A stretch of DNA of 64,000 bases from Hymenobacter arizonensis (lineage in GTDB: Bacteria; Bacteroidota; Bacteroidia; Cytophagales; Hymenobacteraceae): NCBI RefSeq assembly GCF_900115775.1, contig NZ_FOXS01000001.1, positions 1,302,001-1,366,000 on the forward strand. Reading direction: 5' to 3'. This document shows positions 53,555-61,670 of this stretch, piece after piece. Positions within the stretch are counted from its first letter, which is position 1, and the number at the start of each line of letters is the position of its first letter. Position numbers and translations under genes: made by a program. Below the pieces are notes generated by a model. It searched no databases and had not been told where the DNA came from. It worked only from the letters and a program-made list of their open reading frames with translations.

Positions 53555-53721
53555 AAGCTGAAGTGAGCAGACCTGAGGGAGGATTTAATTAAAATATAAA
53601 CAACGCAAGGTCAAGGCAAGTTGCCATTTCATTCTCCACGCACTAACTTGGCCGGCATTGAGCTCAATTACATTGTTTTAATAACTCTTTATAGAACATC
53701 ACATTTACCCTTTTCCACCCC

Positions 53722-54174
53722 ATGATGACATCAGTACCCTCTTTTTATGCCCCCAAGCAACGCTCGCTAGCCGGTCGGGTTACGGGCGCCCTCGTGGCTC
53801 TGCTGCTGCTAAGCGCAGCCCCGAAAGCGCACGCTCAGACGTGGATGGTCAGCACCAACGCTCAAATTAAACTTGGCATCCTGGATAAATACGGGCAGCT
53901 TGGTCCTTATTCTGCCACCTTTATTGTGCACAGCGAGCGCACCGGGCAAGACTTTTATTTAGTAAAGGAGCTTGCTAAAGGCCAAACAGGCGTAGATGTC
54001 CTTTTCCCCACTGACCCTTCGGACCCCGACTACTTCAAGTCTGAAAAAGGCGAAGCAGCCGCAGCCACTCCCGGCCGCTACACCTGGGAGTGCCGGGTAA
54101 AAGGCGTGAAGGCCGTAGGTGGGCGTTTTGTATTTCCTGAAGTTGCTAATGACGTAACGGTTGTCAACCGCTAA
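53722..54174 (+). CDS. Secreted hypothetical protein
   Basis: 150 residues with signal peptide (about 1-38, cleaved near AHAQ). The mature part is beta-rich: GILDKYGQLGPYSATFIVHSERTGQDFYLVKEL ending with RYTWECRVKGVKAVGGRFVF. No named domain is recognised. It stands alone, with a terminator 25 bases past its stop. Confidence 0.65.
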   Translation: MMTSVPSFYAPKQRSLAGRVTGALVALLLLSAAPKAHAQTWMVSTNAQIKLGILDKYGQLGPYSATFIVHSERTGQDFYLVKELAKGQTGVDVLFPTDPSDPDYFKSEKGEAAAATPGRYTWECRVKGVKAVGGRFVFPEVANDVTVVNR

Positions 54175-54198
54175 CTAAAATTTTCAGTACCAAACCCC

Positions 54199-54229
54199 TT
54201 AAAAGCCTGGCCGAACGCCAGGCTTTTTC
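54199..54229 (+). terminator. Rho-independent terminator after the secreted hypothetical
   Basis: AAAAGCCTGG pairs with CCAGGCTTTT around the loop CCGAACG, followed by TTTTTCG. Confidence 0.8.
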
Positions 54230-54305
54230 GTTGAATAGGGCGCCGACTTCGGTTGCCTCATGGTGCCCCGGCAGCTTCCATTATTCATCTTCTACATTTA
54301 ATACC

Positions 54306-54620
54306 GTGCCTCGCAAATCCTTTCCCGAACTCATCAACAGTCCCGGCATGCCCGTGCTCGTCGACTTTTATGCTACCTGGTGCGGCCCCTGCAAAACCAT
54401 GGCGCCCATTCTGGAGCAAGTAGCGGCCCAGCACGGCGGCAAGCTCCGCGTCGTTAAAATTGATGTGGACCGCAACGCGGCCGTGGCGCAGCAGTACCGG
54501 GTGCAGAGCATTCCCACGCTCATCCTGTTCCACCAGGGCAAGCCGGTCTGGCGGCAGGCCGGGGTAGTGCCAGCCGCGCAGATTGCGCAGGCGCTCCAAC
54601 CTTATATGAGCAAAGCATAA
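54306..54620 (+). CDS. Thioredoxin
   Basis: 104 residues from a GTG start at 54306, which gives MPRKSFPELINSPG, the common N-terminus of Cytophagales thioredoxins; the in-frame upstream extension to 54231 is improbable. The redox site WCGPC is at residues 25-29 and the cis-proline is in SIPTLILF. It reduces disulfides in the cytosol. The TonB-receptor gene downstream has its own promoter. Confidence 0.9.
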   Translation: MPRKSFPELINSPGMPVLVDFYATWCGPCKTMAPILEQVAAQHGGKLRVVKIDVDRNAAVAQQYRVQSIPTLILFHQGKPVWRQAGVVPAAQIAQALQPYMSKA

Positions 54621-54699
54621 CGGTGGCCGAGGCCTGAGCTAGTGAGCGAGCCGGCGCAGCCACACAAACTATCGGGCCGGGCCGGGCGTTGGGTTAAGC

Positions 54700-54707
54700 G
54701 TTACCTT
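54700..54707 (+). promoter_or_regulatory. -7 element of the TonB-receptor operon
   Basis: TACCTTTG, an exact TAnnTTTG match, lies 24 bases before the ATG at 54732. It supports this start over the GTG at 54642, which would lie upstream of the promoter. Confidence 0.5.
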
Positions 54708-54731
54708 TGCGCTTTAACTGCCTGTTACCGT

Positions 54732-57089
54732 ATGCTTCCTAGTTCTGCCGCGCGTTACTTTTTATTGCTATTATTTATTGGACTTGGCTGGCCGCACTTG
54801 GCCTGGTCGCAGCAGGCTTCCCGGTTTACCATCAGCGGCACGGTGCGCGGGCCCCGCGGCGAAACCCTGCCGGGCGCTAGTGTGGCGGTGCCGGCACTGA
54901 ACACGGGCACGGCCGCCGACTCGCTCGGGCGATTTTCGCTGGCATTGCCCGCGGGCCGGCATCAGCTAGCCGTGGCGTTTATTGGCTACCAGTCGCTTAC
55001 CCGCGACATCAACCTGACCCGCGACCAGCGCCTGAGCTTTGCGCTGGAAGAGAGCAACAACGAGCTCGACGAAGTGGTGGTGGAAGGCACAGCCACGCTG
55101 CAGGAAAAGCTCAAAACGACTCAAATGGGCGTGGAGCGCCTTACCATTCGCGAGGCCAAGCTGCTGCCGGCTCTTTTTGGGGAAGTAGATATCCTGAAAA
55201 CTTTGCAGTTGAAGCCGGGCATTCAAAGCGGTGGCGAAGGCACCAGCGGGCTGTTTGTGCGCGGGGGCTCGTCGGACCAGAACCTGGTGCTGCTCGACAA
55301 CACCTTGGTTTATAATCCCACGCACTTGTTTGGCTTGTTCTCGGTATTCAACTCCGACGCCGTGCAAAGCGTCGACCTCTACAAATCGGGATTTCCGGCA
55401 GAGTTCGGCGGCCGGCTGTCCTCGGTGGTCGACGTGAAGCTGCGCGAAGGCGACCGGCAAAACTACGTGGCCACGGGCGGCGTGGGGCTGATATCGTCGC
55501 GCCTGACCTACGAAGGGCCCATCAACAAGGGCAAAGGCTCCTTTATCGTGTCGGGACGCCGCACGTATTTCGACGTTTTCACGCGTGCCATCAACGAGGC
55601 CAATAAGAACAAGGAAGACTACAGCCCCATTCCTGACTACTACTTCTACGACTTCAACGCCAAGGCCAACTACTCGCTGAGCGACAAAGACCATTTGTTT
55701 CTGACGGGTTATCTGGGGCGCGACACGTTTGGGTTCAACAGCGCGGGCGGCTTCAATTTCGACTTTAGCTGGGGCAATACCGTTGGCTCGCTGCGCTGGA
55801 ACCACGTATTCTCACCGAAACTTTTCTCTAATACATCGGTCTCGGTTTCGGATTACAAGTACGACCTCACCAACAAGCTCGACCAGTTCAGCTTTGGCCT
55901 GGGCTCACGCATCACCGACTACAGCGCCCGCACCGACTTCGAATACACCCCCAACGACCGGCACGTGATGAAGGCCGGCGCCCAGCTCACCCAGCACAAG
56001 TTTGGCGTGGGCCGCCTGGACGCCAACTCCGGCGACGGCCGCATCAACTTCGGGTCCGACATCAATTACTTTGGCCTGGACGGCGCCCTCTACGCGTCCG
56101 ATAACTACAAAGCGTCCGACAAGCTCCAACTGGAAGGCGGCCTGCGCCTCTCCGGCTTCCGCAGCGGCAGTAACCAGTACGGCGGCATCGAGCCCCGGGC
56201 CTCGGGACGCTACTCCATCAACGACCGCACCTCGCTGAAGGCCAGCTACGCCATGATGTACCAGTACGTGCACTTGGTCACGAACTCGGGCGCCTCGCTG
56301 CCGACCGACATCTGGTACCCGTCGCGCCTCTCGGTGAAGCCGCAGCGCTCGCAGCAGCTGAGCTCAGGTGCGAGCTTTTTGCTGGGCAAAGGCGACTACC
56401 TCCTCACCAACGAGGTGTACTACAAGTGGGGCCAAAACCAGGTTGACTTTCGCGACGGCGCCCAGCTTTTCGTAAACCCCGAACTGGACGCTGAATTCAT
56501 CTTTGGCAAAAGCTGGAGCTACGGCAACGAGCTGTACCTGGAAAAGAAAACCGGCAAAACCACCGGCTGGATAGGCTACACGCTGGCCTGGAGCTGGCGC
56601 AATTTTCAGCCCCAGCGGGGCACCAACGGCATCAATAACGGCCGCGACTTCCACCCCAACTACGACCGCCGGCACAATCTGACGGTGGTGGTGCTGCACC
56701 AGCTCAACGCCCGCATCAACCTCACGGCCAGCTTTATCTACACTTCCGGCAACCTCACCACGCTGCCGCTGGGCCGCTTTGGCGTGCAGGATATTCCGGG
56801 CTCCAGCGTGGGCATCGACCCGCGCCCGGTGCCGATTTACCCCGACCGCAACTCCTACCGCCTCATTCCCTACCACCGCCTGGACCTCGGCGCGGTGTAC
56901 AAAATCGGCACGCAACGCAACCAGGACCTGACCCTGAGCATTTACAACGCCTACAACCGGCGCAACGCCTACTTCGTGTTTTTTGATACCGTGCGCGACC
57001 GGCCCTCGGGCCGCACTACCGGCTTTCAGGCGCGGCAGGCGTCGCTGTTTCCCATCATTCCCTCGCTCACTTACAACTTCCGTTTTTAA
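54732..57089 (+). CDS. TonB-dependent receptor with N-terminal carboxypeptidase-like domain
   Basis: 785 residues. Signal peptide (about 1-27), then a CarboxypepD-regulatory-like domain (about 33-115; GTVRGPRGETLPGASVAVPALNTG), a TonB plug (about 125-235; LFVRGGSSDQNLVLLDNTLVYNP) and a 22-strand barrel (to 785, ending in the aromatic residue F of YNFRF). This class of receptor is typical of Bacteroidota outer membranes. The next gene is a DUF4249 lipoprotein, the usual partner. Substrate unknown. Confidence 0.92.
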   Translation: MLPSSAARYFLLLLFIGLGWPHLAWSQQASRFTISGTVRGPRGETLPGASVAVPALNTGTAADSLGRFSLALPAGRHQLAVAFIGYQSLTRDINLTRDQRLSFALEESNNELDEVVVEGTATLQEKLKTTQMGVERLTIREAKLLPALFGEVDILKTLQLKPGIQSGGEGTSGLFVRGGSSDQNLVLLDNTLVYNPTHLFGLFSVFNSDAVQSVDLYKSGFPAEFGGRLSSVVDVKLREGDRQNYVATGGVGLISSRLTYEGPINKGKGSFIVSGRRTYFDVFTRAINEANKNKEDYSPIPDYYFYDFNAKANYSLSDKDHLFLTGYLGRDTFGFNSAGGFNFDFSWGNTVGSLRWNHVFSPKLFSNTSVSVSDYKYDLTNKLDQFSFGLGSRITDYSARTDFEYTPNDRHVMKAGAQLTQHKFGVGRLDANSGDGRINFGSDINYFGLDGALYASDNYKASDKLQLEGGLRLSGFRSGSNQYGGIEPRASGRYSINDRTSLKASYAMMYQYVHLVTNSGASLPTDIWYPSRLSVKPQRSQQLSSGASFLLGKGDYLLTNEVYYKWGQNQVDFRDGAQLFVNPELDAEFIFGKSWSYGNELYLEKKTGKTTGWIGYTLAWSWRNFQPQRGTNGINNGRDFHPNYDRRHNLTVVVLHQLNARINLTASFIYTSGNLTTLPLGRFGVQDIPGSSVGIDPRPVPIYPDRNSYRLIPYHRLDLGAVYKIGTQRNQDLTLSIYNAYNRRNAYFVFFDTVRDRPSGRTTGFQARQASLFPIIPSLTYNFRF

Positions 57090-57174
57090 TCTGGTGTTCT
57101 CCTGATGCCACGAAACGAACAACGTGGACGGCCGCCGGAGCAGAGGTTTTTAACACATTGCATCTAATCGTTTT

Positions 57175-58038
57175 ATGTCGCTATTAAGTAAGTGGATTGG
57201 GCTGTTGGGAGTTGCGAGCTTATGGCTTGGCCTGACGGGCTGTAATCTGGAACAAGACATCGACGTGGAGCTGCCCAGCTACTCGGCCGAGCTGGCGGTG
57301 GAGTGCTACCTGGAGGCGGGCAAGCGGCCCAGCCTGACGGTTACCACCACGGTGCCCTACCTGGGCGCAGTGGTGCCACAGCTCCCCAGCAACGTCACGG
57401 TGCGCCTCACCCTGCCCAATGGCACGGTGGTGCCCCTCGCTTTTCAGCCCAATTACCAAGCCCTTACGGACACGGTTTCCGGCATCAAGTTCTATACCCA
57501 CATTGGGCGCGACACCCTGGTAGCCCGCGCCGGCGACGTATTTAAGCTGGAGGTGAGCGACACCCAAGGCCGGCGCGTGACGGGCACCACCACCATGCTG
57601 GCGCCCATTCCCATCGATTCGGTCGAGTACAAGTTCAACGACAAGAGCGGTTCGGAGCGGAAGGCTTACTTCCTCACCAGCTTTCTCGACCCCCCTACCC
57701 CGAACGACTGCTACCGCCTGCAGCTGCACCGCGGCGACCCGGCCAAGGGCGCCTTGCTCAAGCGCCCCGAAACCGATAACTCCTTCGAAGACCGGCTGCT
57801 CAACGGCCAGCGCTTTGTGCTGGGCACCAGCTACCGCTTCTCCAAAGGCGACACCGTGACGGCCACCCTGTACCACACCGATGCTGCGTTCTACCGCTTC
57901 CGGCAGTCGGTGCGCGATGCCCGCAACGCCAACGGCAACCCCTTTGCCCAGCCTTCGGCCATCTTCAGCAACGTGCAGGGGGGAGTCGGCATCTTCTCGG
58001 TGCTGAGCCCGACCCGTGCCACCCGAATTATTCGCTAG
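57175..58038 (+). CDS. DUF4249 lipoprotein, partner of the TonB receptor
   Basis: 287 residues. Lipoprotein signal ending in LTGC (Cys about 23), then a beta-rich domain beginning VELPSYSAELAVECYLEAGKR, matching DUF4249 proteins, which accompany TonB receptors in Bacteroidota. It lies 85 bp downstream in the same direction, so it is probably co-transcribed. It may act as a surface-exposed substrate-binding or plug-modulating subunit. The sequence ends earlier than the longest family members, without an obvious break. Confidence 0.82.
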   Translation: MSLLSKWIGLLGVASLWLGLTGCNLEQDIDVELPSYSAELAVECYLEAGKRPSLTVTTTVPYLGAVVPQLPSNVTVRLTLPNGTVVPLAFQPNYQALTDTVSGIKFYTHIGRDTLVARAGDVFKLEVSDTQGRRVTGTTTMLAPIPIDSVEYKFNDKSGSERKAYFLTSFLDPPTPNDCYRLQLHRGDPAKGALLKRPETDNSFEDRLLNGQRFVLGTSYRFSKGDTVTATLYHTDAAFYRFRQSVRDARNANGNPFAQPSAIFSNVQGGVGIFSVLSPTRATRIIR

Positions 58039-58120
58039 CGCCTGATTTATTTCGCTTTGCAACCTATTGCCCTGCCAATGACTCCGGCTGGTAGCCATTC
58101 CATTTATTATTTCTCGCCTT

Positions 58121-58555
58121 ATGAATTTTTACCGATTACGCTTTTTCTTGATTCTGTTCCTTGCCTCGGGCCTGGCGCTCGGCAGCTGCCAGAAGAACGA
58201 CGATGCCCAACCGCAAACCCAAGCGGTGGAGGCACAGCACCTCACCCACGGCAGCTGGCGCCTGGACCAGATTCTGCAAAATGGCCAAGTAACCAGCAAC
58301 GGCTCCGGCATTAAGGACCGGTATTCTTTGAAGTTTCGGGACGATGGCACCTACCTGCAAATCATGCTGGGCACCACCACCACCTACAACGGCACCTGGA
58401 TGCTCATGAGCAACAACACCGTGCTGCACATAACCGACCACAAAGGCGACGATAAGCAATATAAGCTCGTTGCTCTCACGGCTTCTTCCTTACGCTACAG
58501 CTTCACCAACAAAACCAATCAAACCGAAGAGCTGGTGTTTGCAGCGCAGCCGTAA
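58121..58555 (+). CDS. Small lipocalin-like lipoprotein
   Basis: 144 residues. Lipoprotein signal ending in LGSC (Cys about 23); then a compact beta-barrel with HGSWRLDQILQNGQ, LKFRDDGTYLQIM and the central TYNGTWMLMSNNTVLHI, the pattern of small lipocalin-like (DUF4923/5004-like) proteins of Bacteroidota. It follows the DUF4249 gene by 82 bp and may belong to the same operon. The ligand is unknown. Confidence 0.78.
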   Translation: MNFYRLRFFLILFLASGLALGSCQKNDDAQPQTQAVEAQHLTHGSWRLDQILQNGQVTSNGSGIKDRYSLKFRDDGTYLQIMLGTTTTYNGTWMLMSNNTVLHITDHKGDDKQYKLVALTASSLRYSFTNKTNQTEELVFAAQP

Positions 58556-58569
58556 GCACCCGTATGCTC

Positions 58570-58598
58570 CGGTCCGACCGCTCTAGGCGGTCCGACCG
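58570..58598. repeat. Pair of 11-bp palindromes
   Basis: CGGTCCGACCG occurs at 58570-58580 and again at 58588-58598. Each unit is a palindrome around a central C, so the stretch can pair in several ways. It follows the lipocalin-like gene. Confidence 0.5.
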
Positions 58599-58678
58599 GC
58601 TAATGCTAGAACGCTAACGGTTAACGATATCCGGCCGGCCCGCCTCTTGGATAGTTATTGATATGCAAGCACCATATT

Positions 58679-58716
58679 TTAAAAAAGCCCGCTGCATACT
58701 GCAGTGGGCCTTTTTG
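58679..58716. terminator. Bidirectional terminator between lipocalin-like and purine phosphorylase genes
   Basis: AAAAAAGCCCGCTGCA pairs imperfectly with TGCAGTGGGCCTTTTT around a 3-base loop, with strong A and T runs, between convergent genes. Confidence 0.75.
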
Positions 58717-58747
58717 GTATTGATTGCAGCAAGCTTTCCGATTACGT

Positions 58748-59569
58748 CTACAACCCGGCAACCACGGCCCGGATAAGAGCAGTGAGGCGAGGCTCAGCTT
58801 GGCCAGCGGCGGCAAAAATATCGGCCAGCACCACCGGCTTGAGGTGGCCAGGCGCGCACAAGTCAGTGATGACCGAGACGGCCAGCACGGGCAGGCCCAG
58901 GTGGCGGGCGGCAATCACCTCGGGCACCGTGCTCATGCCCACGGCATCGGCCCCAATGGTGCGCAGGTAGCGGTATTCGGCCGGGGTTTCCAGCATGGGA
59001 CCGGGCACGCTCACGTACACGCCGCGGCGGGTGCTGGCAGTCTGGCCCAACTCCTGGGCTGCGGCTTCGGCGCGGGCCAGCAGGTCGGCGTCGTAGGGCG
59101 CAAACATGTCGGGGAAGCGCGGGCCCAACTCGTCGAGATTGGCCCCGATGAGCGGGTTGGTAGGCTGCAGGTTGATGTGGTCGTCAATCAGCATCAAATC
59201 GGCCAGATTAAAGTCGGGGTTGAGGCCACCGGCCGCGTTGCTCACCAGCAGCTGGCTGATGCCCAATAGCTTGAGCACGCGCACCGGCATCACCACCTGT
59301 TGCATGGTGTAGCCCTCGTAGTAGTGAAAACGGCCTTGCAGCACCGCTACCTTTTTGCCGCCCAGCCGGCCCAGCAGTAGCCGGCCGGCATGGCTTTCCA
59401 CGGTAGAAAGCGGAAAGTGCGGAATATCGGCGTAGTTGATTTCGTACTCCACCTCCACCTCCTTGGCCAGCGCACCCAGCCCCGTGCCGAGAATGATGCC
59501 GGCCTGGGGCAGGAAACTATTGGATTGGGACTGGATGTAGGCGGTGGCTTCGTGGAGGTGGTCCAGCAT
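58748..59569 (-). CDS. Purine nucleoside phosphorylase (PNP, class I)
   Basis: 273 residues, typical of trimeric PNP. Conserved blocks: [11 protein letters not shown] (phosphate), [23 protein letters not shown] (base and ribose), [18 protein letters not shown] and [18 protein letters not shown]. It splits inosine/guanosine with phosphate to the base and ribose-1-phosphate in nucleotide salvage. It follows sppA on the same strand across a family A palindrome, so they may not share one transcript. Confidence 0.93.
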   Translation of the reverse strand: MLDHLHEATAYIQSQSNSFLPQAGIILGTGLGALAKEVEVEYEINYADIPHFPLSTVESHAGRLLLGRLGGKKVAVLQGRFHYYEGYTMQQVVMPVRVLKLLGISQLLVSNAAGGLNPDFNLADLMLIDDHINLQPTNPLIGANLDELGPRFPDMFAPYDADLLARAEAAAQELGQTASTRRGVYVSVPGPMLETPAEYRYLRTIGADAVGMSTVPEVIAARHLGLPVLAVSVITDLCAPGHLKPVVLADIFAAAGQAEPRLTALIRAVVAGL

Positions 59570-59588
59570 TTGAATATGGTTGAAAACT

Positions 59589-59675
59589 TGTCATCCTGAG
59601 CGAAGCGAACGGCCTTGCCACGCTCGAACGACTGGTTCAAACAGGGCAAGGTCCTTCGCTCCGCTCAGGATGACA
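59589..59675. repeat. Dispersed long palindrome, family A, copy 8
   Basis: Arms TGTCATCCTGAGCGAAGCGAACGGCCTTGCC and GGCAAGGTCCTTCGCTCCGCTCAGGATGACA, nearly perfect. It lies between sppA and the PNP gene and is of the same CATCCTGAGCG subtype as copy 2. Confidence 0.88.
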
Positions 59676-59689
59676 GATGATGGTTGAAG

Positions 59690-61459
59690 TTATTTAATCT
59701 CAAGCTCGTAAGGCAGCTTGGCCTGCACACCGCGCATGGTCATCAGCTGCTGATACTGCTGATAAACCGGGTAAAGCGGCCCAAGTTCGGCTTTCATGGC
59801 CTTGGCCTTCACCTCGGCGTTGTCGTCGTCGCCGCTAAACATGGAGAGCAGGTTTTCGAAGCCCGATTTGCGGCGCGGCAGGCGCTGCACGCGGTAGTCG
59901 TCGGTCTTGAGCTTGGCGCGCGAGGCTGCAATTCGGAGGGCATCGTTGTAGTCGCCGAGCACGTCGACCAAGCCGTTTTGCTTGGCTTCGAGGCCGCTCC
60001 AGACGCGGCCGGAGGCCAGCCGACGCAGGCGCTCGACGGGCATTTTGCGGCCCCGGGCAGCTTTGGTGGTGAAATCGGAGTAGATATTATCGACCTCACG
60101 CTGCAGGGTGCGCTTCTCAAACTCTGTCAGGCTGCGCGTAATGGTAGGCAGGTCGGAGAACTTGCCCGTTGTGACGCGGTCCACGGTAATGCCGAGCTTG
60201 TCGGCGAGCAGGGGCTGGATGTTGGGCAGCACGCCAAACACCCCAATGGAGCCCGTAATGCTGTTGGGGTGGGCCACAATGGTGTCGCAAGCCATGGCAA
60301 TGTAGTAGCCGCCCGAAGCCGCCACGTCGGACATCGACGCGATGATGGGCTTCACCTTTTTAGTAAGCAGCACTTCGCGGTAGATGATGTCCGACGCCAG
60401 CGACGAGCCGCCCGGCGAGTTGATGCGCAGTACCACGGCCTTCACCTTGTCGTCGAGCCGGGCCTTGCGGATGGCCTCGGCAAATTTGGTGCTGCCGATG
60501 TTGTCATCCGAGCCATTGCCGGTCACGATGTCGCCCTCGGCGTAAATTACGGCAATGCGGTTGCCGCTGGTTTTGCCTTCGTTCTCATTGTCCTTGTTGT
60601 CGCTGTAGTCGCTCAGGCTTACCACGCTGGGCTTTTTGTCCTTAGCCACGCCCAGCTTGCGCCGCATGTAGTCCTGCACCTGGTCGAAATAGCCGAGCTT
60701 GGTAACCATGTTCAGGCGCAGGGCATCGGGCGCGTTGCGCACCAGCATCGAGTCGGAGATGACTTTGAGGCGTGCCGCCGGAATGCCACGGGCCGCCGCG
60801 ACCTGCGAAATCATGTGCCCGTTGATGGAGTTCAGGAACGACACGGTCTGGTAGCGGGCCGAGTCGGAGAAGCTCTCGCGGAAAAACGGCTCGACGGCGC
60901 TCTTGAAAGAACCCACCCGGAAGATGTAGGGCTCGATGCCGGCCTTCTCGAACAGCCGCTTGTAGAACATCACCTCCGTGCTCAGGCCGTTGAACTCCAG
61001 CGTGCCCTGTGGGTGCAGGTAAATCTCATCGGCCACCGACGACAGGTAGAAGCTTTTCTCGGAGCAGATTTCGTGGTAGGCCACCACAAATTTGCCCGAC
61101 TTCTTGAAGTTGAGCAGTTCGTCACGCACTTCTTCCAGCGAGGCCATGCCGCCCTGCACAATGTCGAGGTTGAGCAGAATGCCCTTGATGTCGTCATCGC
61201 CCTTGGCCCGGCGAATGGCCTCTTTCAGGCCCACCAAGCCCGTAGACGTGTTGCTGTTGAGGCTGAAGCGGCCATCGCGCCCGCGCTCAGTCAGGGGTTC
61301 GTTGAGCTTGAGCTCCAGCACCGAGTTGGCGGCGGTTTCCTTGCGCTCGCCGGCGCTCTTAGCAGCTCCGACGATGGCTGCCAGCAAGATGAAGCCCAGG
61401 AAGCTAAACGCTACCAGGCCCACGATGGTGGCGAGCACATATTTAAAAAATTGCCTCAT
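59690..61459 (-). CDS. sppA: Signal peptide peptidase SppA (67K type)
   Basis: 589 residues with one N-terminal membrane helix (about 7-30) and two tandem SppA domains. The catalytic lysine is in the first domain, K186 (GSFKSAVEPF), and the serine in the second, S382 (DVAASGGYYIAM), the arrangement of the 67-kDa type that forms a Ser-Lys dyad across domains. It degrades cleaved signal peptides at the periplasmic face of the inner membrane. Confidence 0.93.
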   Translation of the reverse strand: MRQFFKYVLATIVGLVAFSFLGFILLAAIVGAAKSAGERKETAANSVLELKLNEPLTERGRDGRFSLNSNTSTGLVGLKEAIRRAKGDDDIKGILLNLDIVQGGMASLEEVRDELLNFKKSGKFVVAYHEICSEKSFYLSSVADEIYLHPQGTLEFNGLSTEVMFYKRLFEKAGIEPYIFRVGSFKSAVEPFFRESFSDSARYQTVSFLNSINGHMISQVAAARGIPAARLKVISDSMLVRNAPDALRLNMVTKLGYFDQVQDYMRRKLGVAKDKKPSVVSLSDYSDNKDNENEGKTSGNRIAVIYAEGDIVTGNGSDDNIGSTKFAEAIRKARLDDKVKAVVLRINSPGGSSLASDIIYREVLLTKKVKPIIASMSDVAASGGYYIAMACDTIVAHPNSITGSIGVFGVLPNIQPLLADKLGITVDRVTTGKFSDLPTITRSLTEFEKRTLQREVDNIYSDFTTKAARGRKMPVERLRRLASGRVWSGLEAKQNGLVDVLGDYNDALRIAASRAKLKTDDYRVQRLPRRKSGFENLLSMFSGDDDNAEVKAKAMKAELGPLYPVYQQYQQLMTMRGVQAKLPYELEIK

Positions 61460-61462
61460 AGG

Positions 61463-61670
61463 ACCACAGATTTAACGGATTTTGACGGATTAAAACGGAT
61501 TTTTTGTGGCTCGGCGCACACTTGGCTTTGCCAGCTGCCTGCCCACAATCAGCCGGCAAGTTACAAGCGGTTATATCGTTTAGTTTTACGATTCATTACA
61601 TCTCTGCCAAACCCTGTACTCAACCACTAAAACCGGCCTTTGTCGGTTGAAATCTGTTCAATCTGTGGTT
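61463..61670. repeat. Intergenic element bounded by inverted ACCACAGATT motifs
   Basis: ACCACAGATTTAACGGATTTTGAC with further CGGATT units (61463-61509) and, inverted, AAATCTGTTCAATCTGTGGTT (61650-61670) enclose about 200 bases between sppA and rarA, the second arm touching the rarA stop. The left part resembles the 83-123 repeat. It has no coding capacity; a MITE-like relic is possible. Confidence 0.5.

Noticed and set aside
3740..59675. CRISPR array
   Set aside because: The repeats are scattered palindromes at gene borders with no regular spacers and no cas genes.
59684..61630. Very long open frame on the plus strand opposite sppA
   Set aside because: It mirrors the sppA coding frame in GC-rich DNA, has a His/Val/Gly-rich non-protein-like composition and no ribosome-binding site; sppA itself has a complete catalytic dyad.
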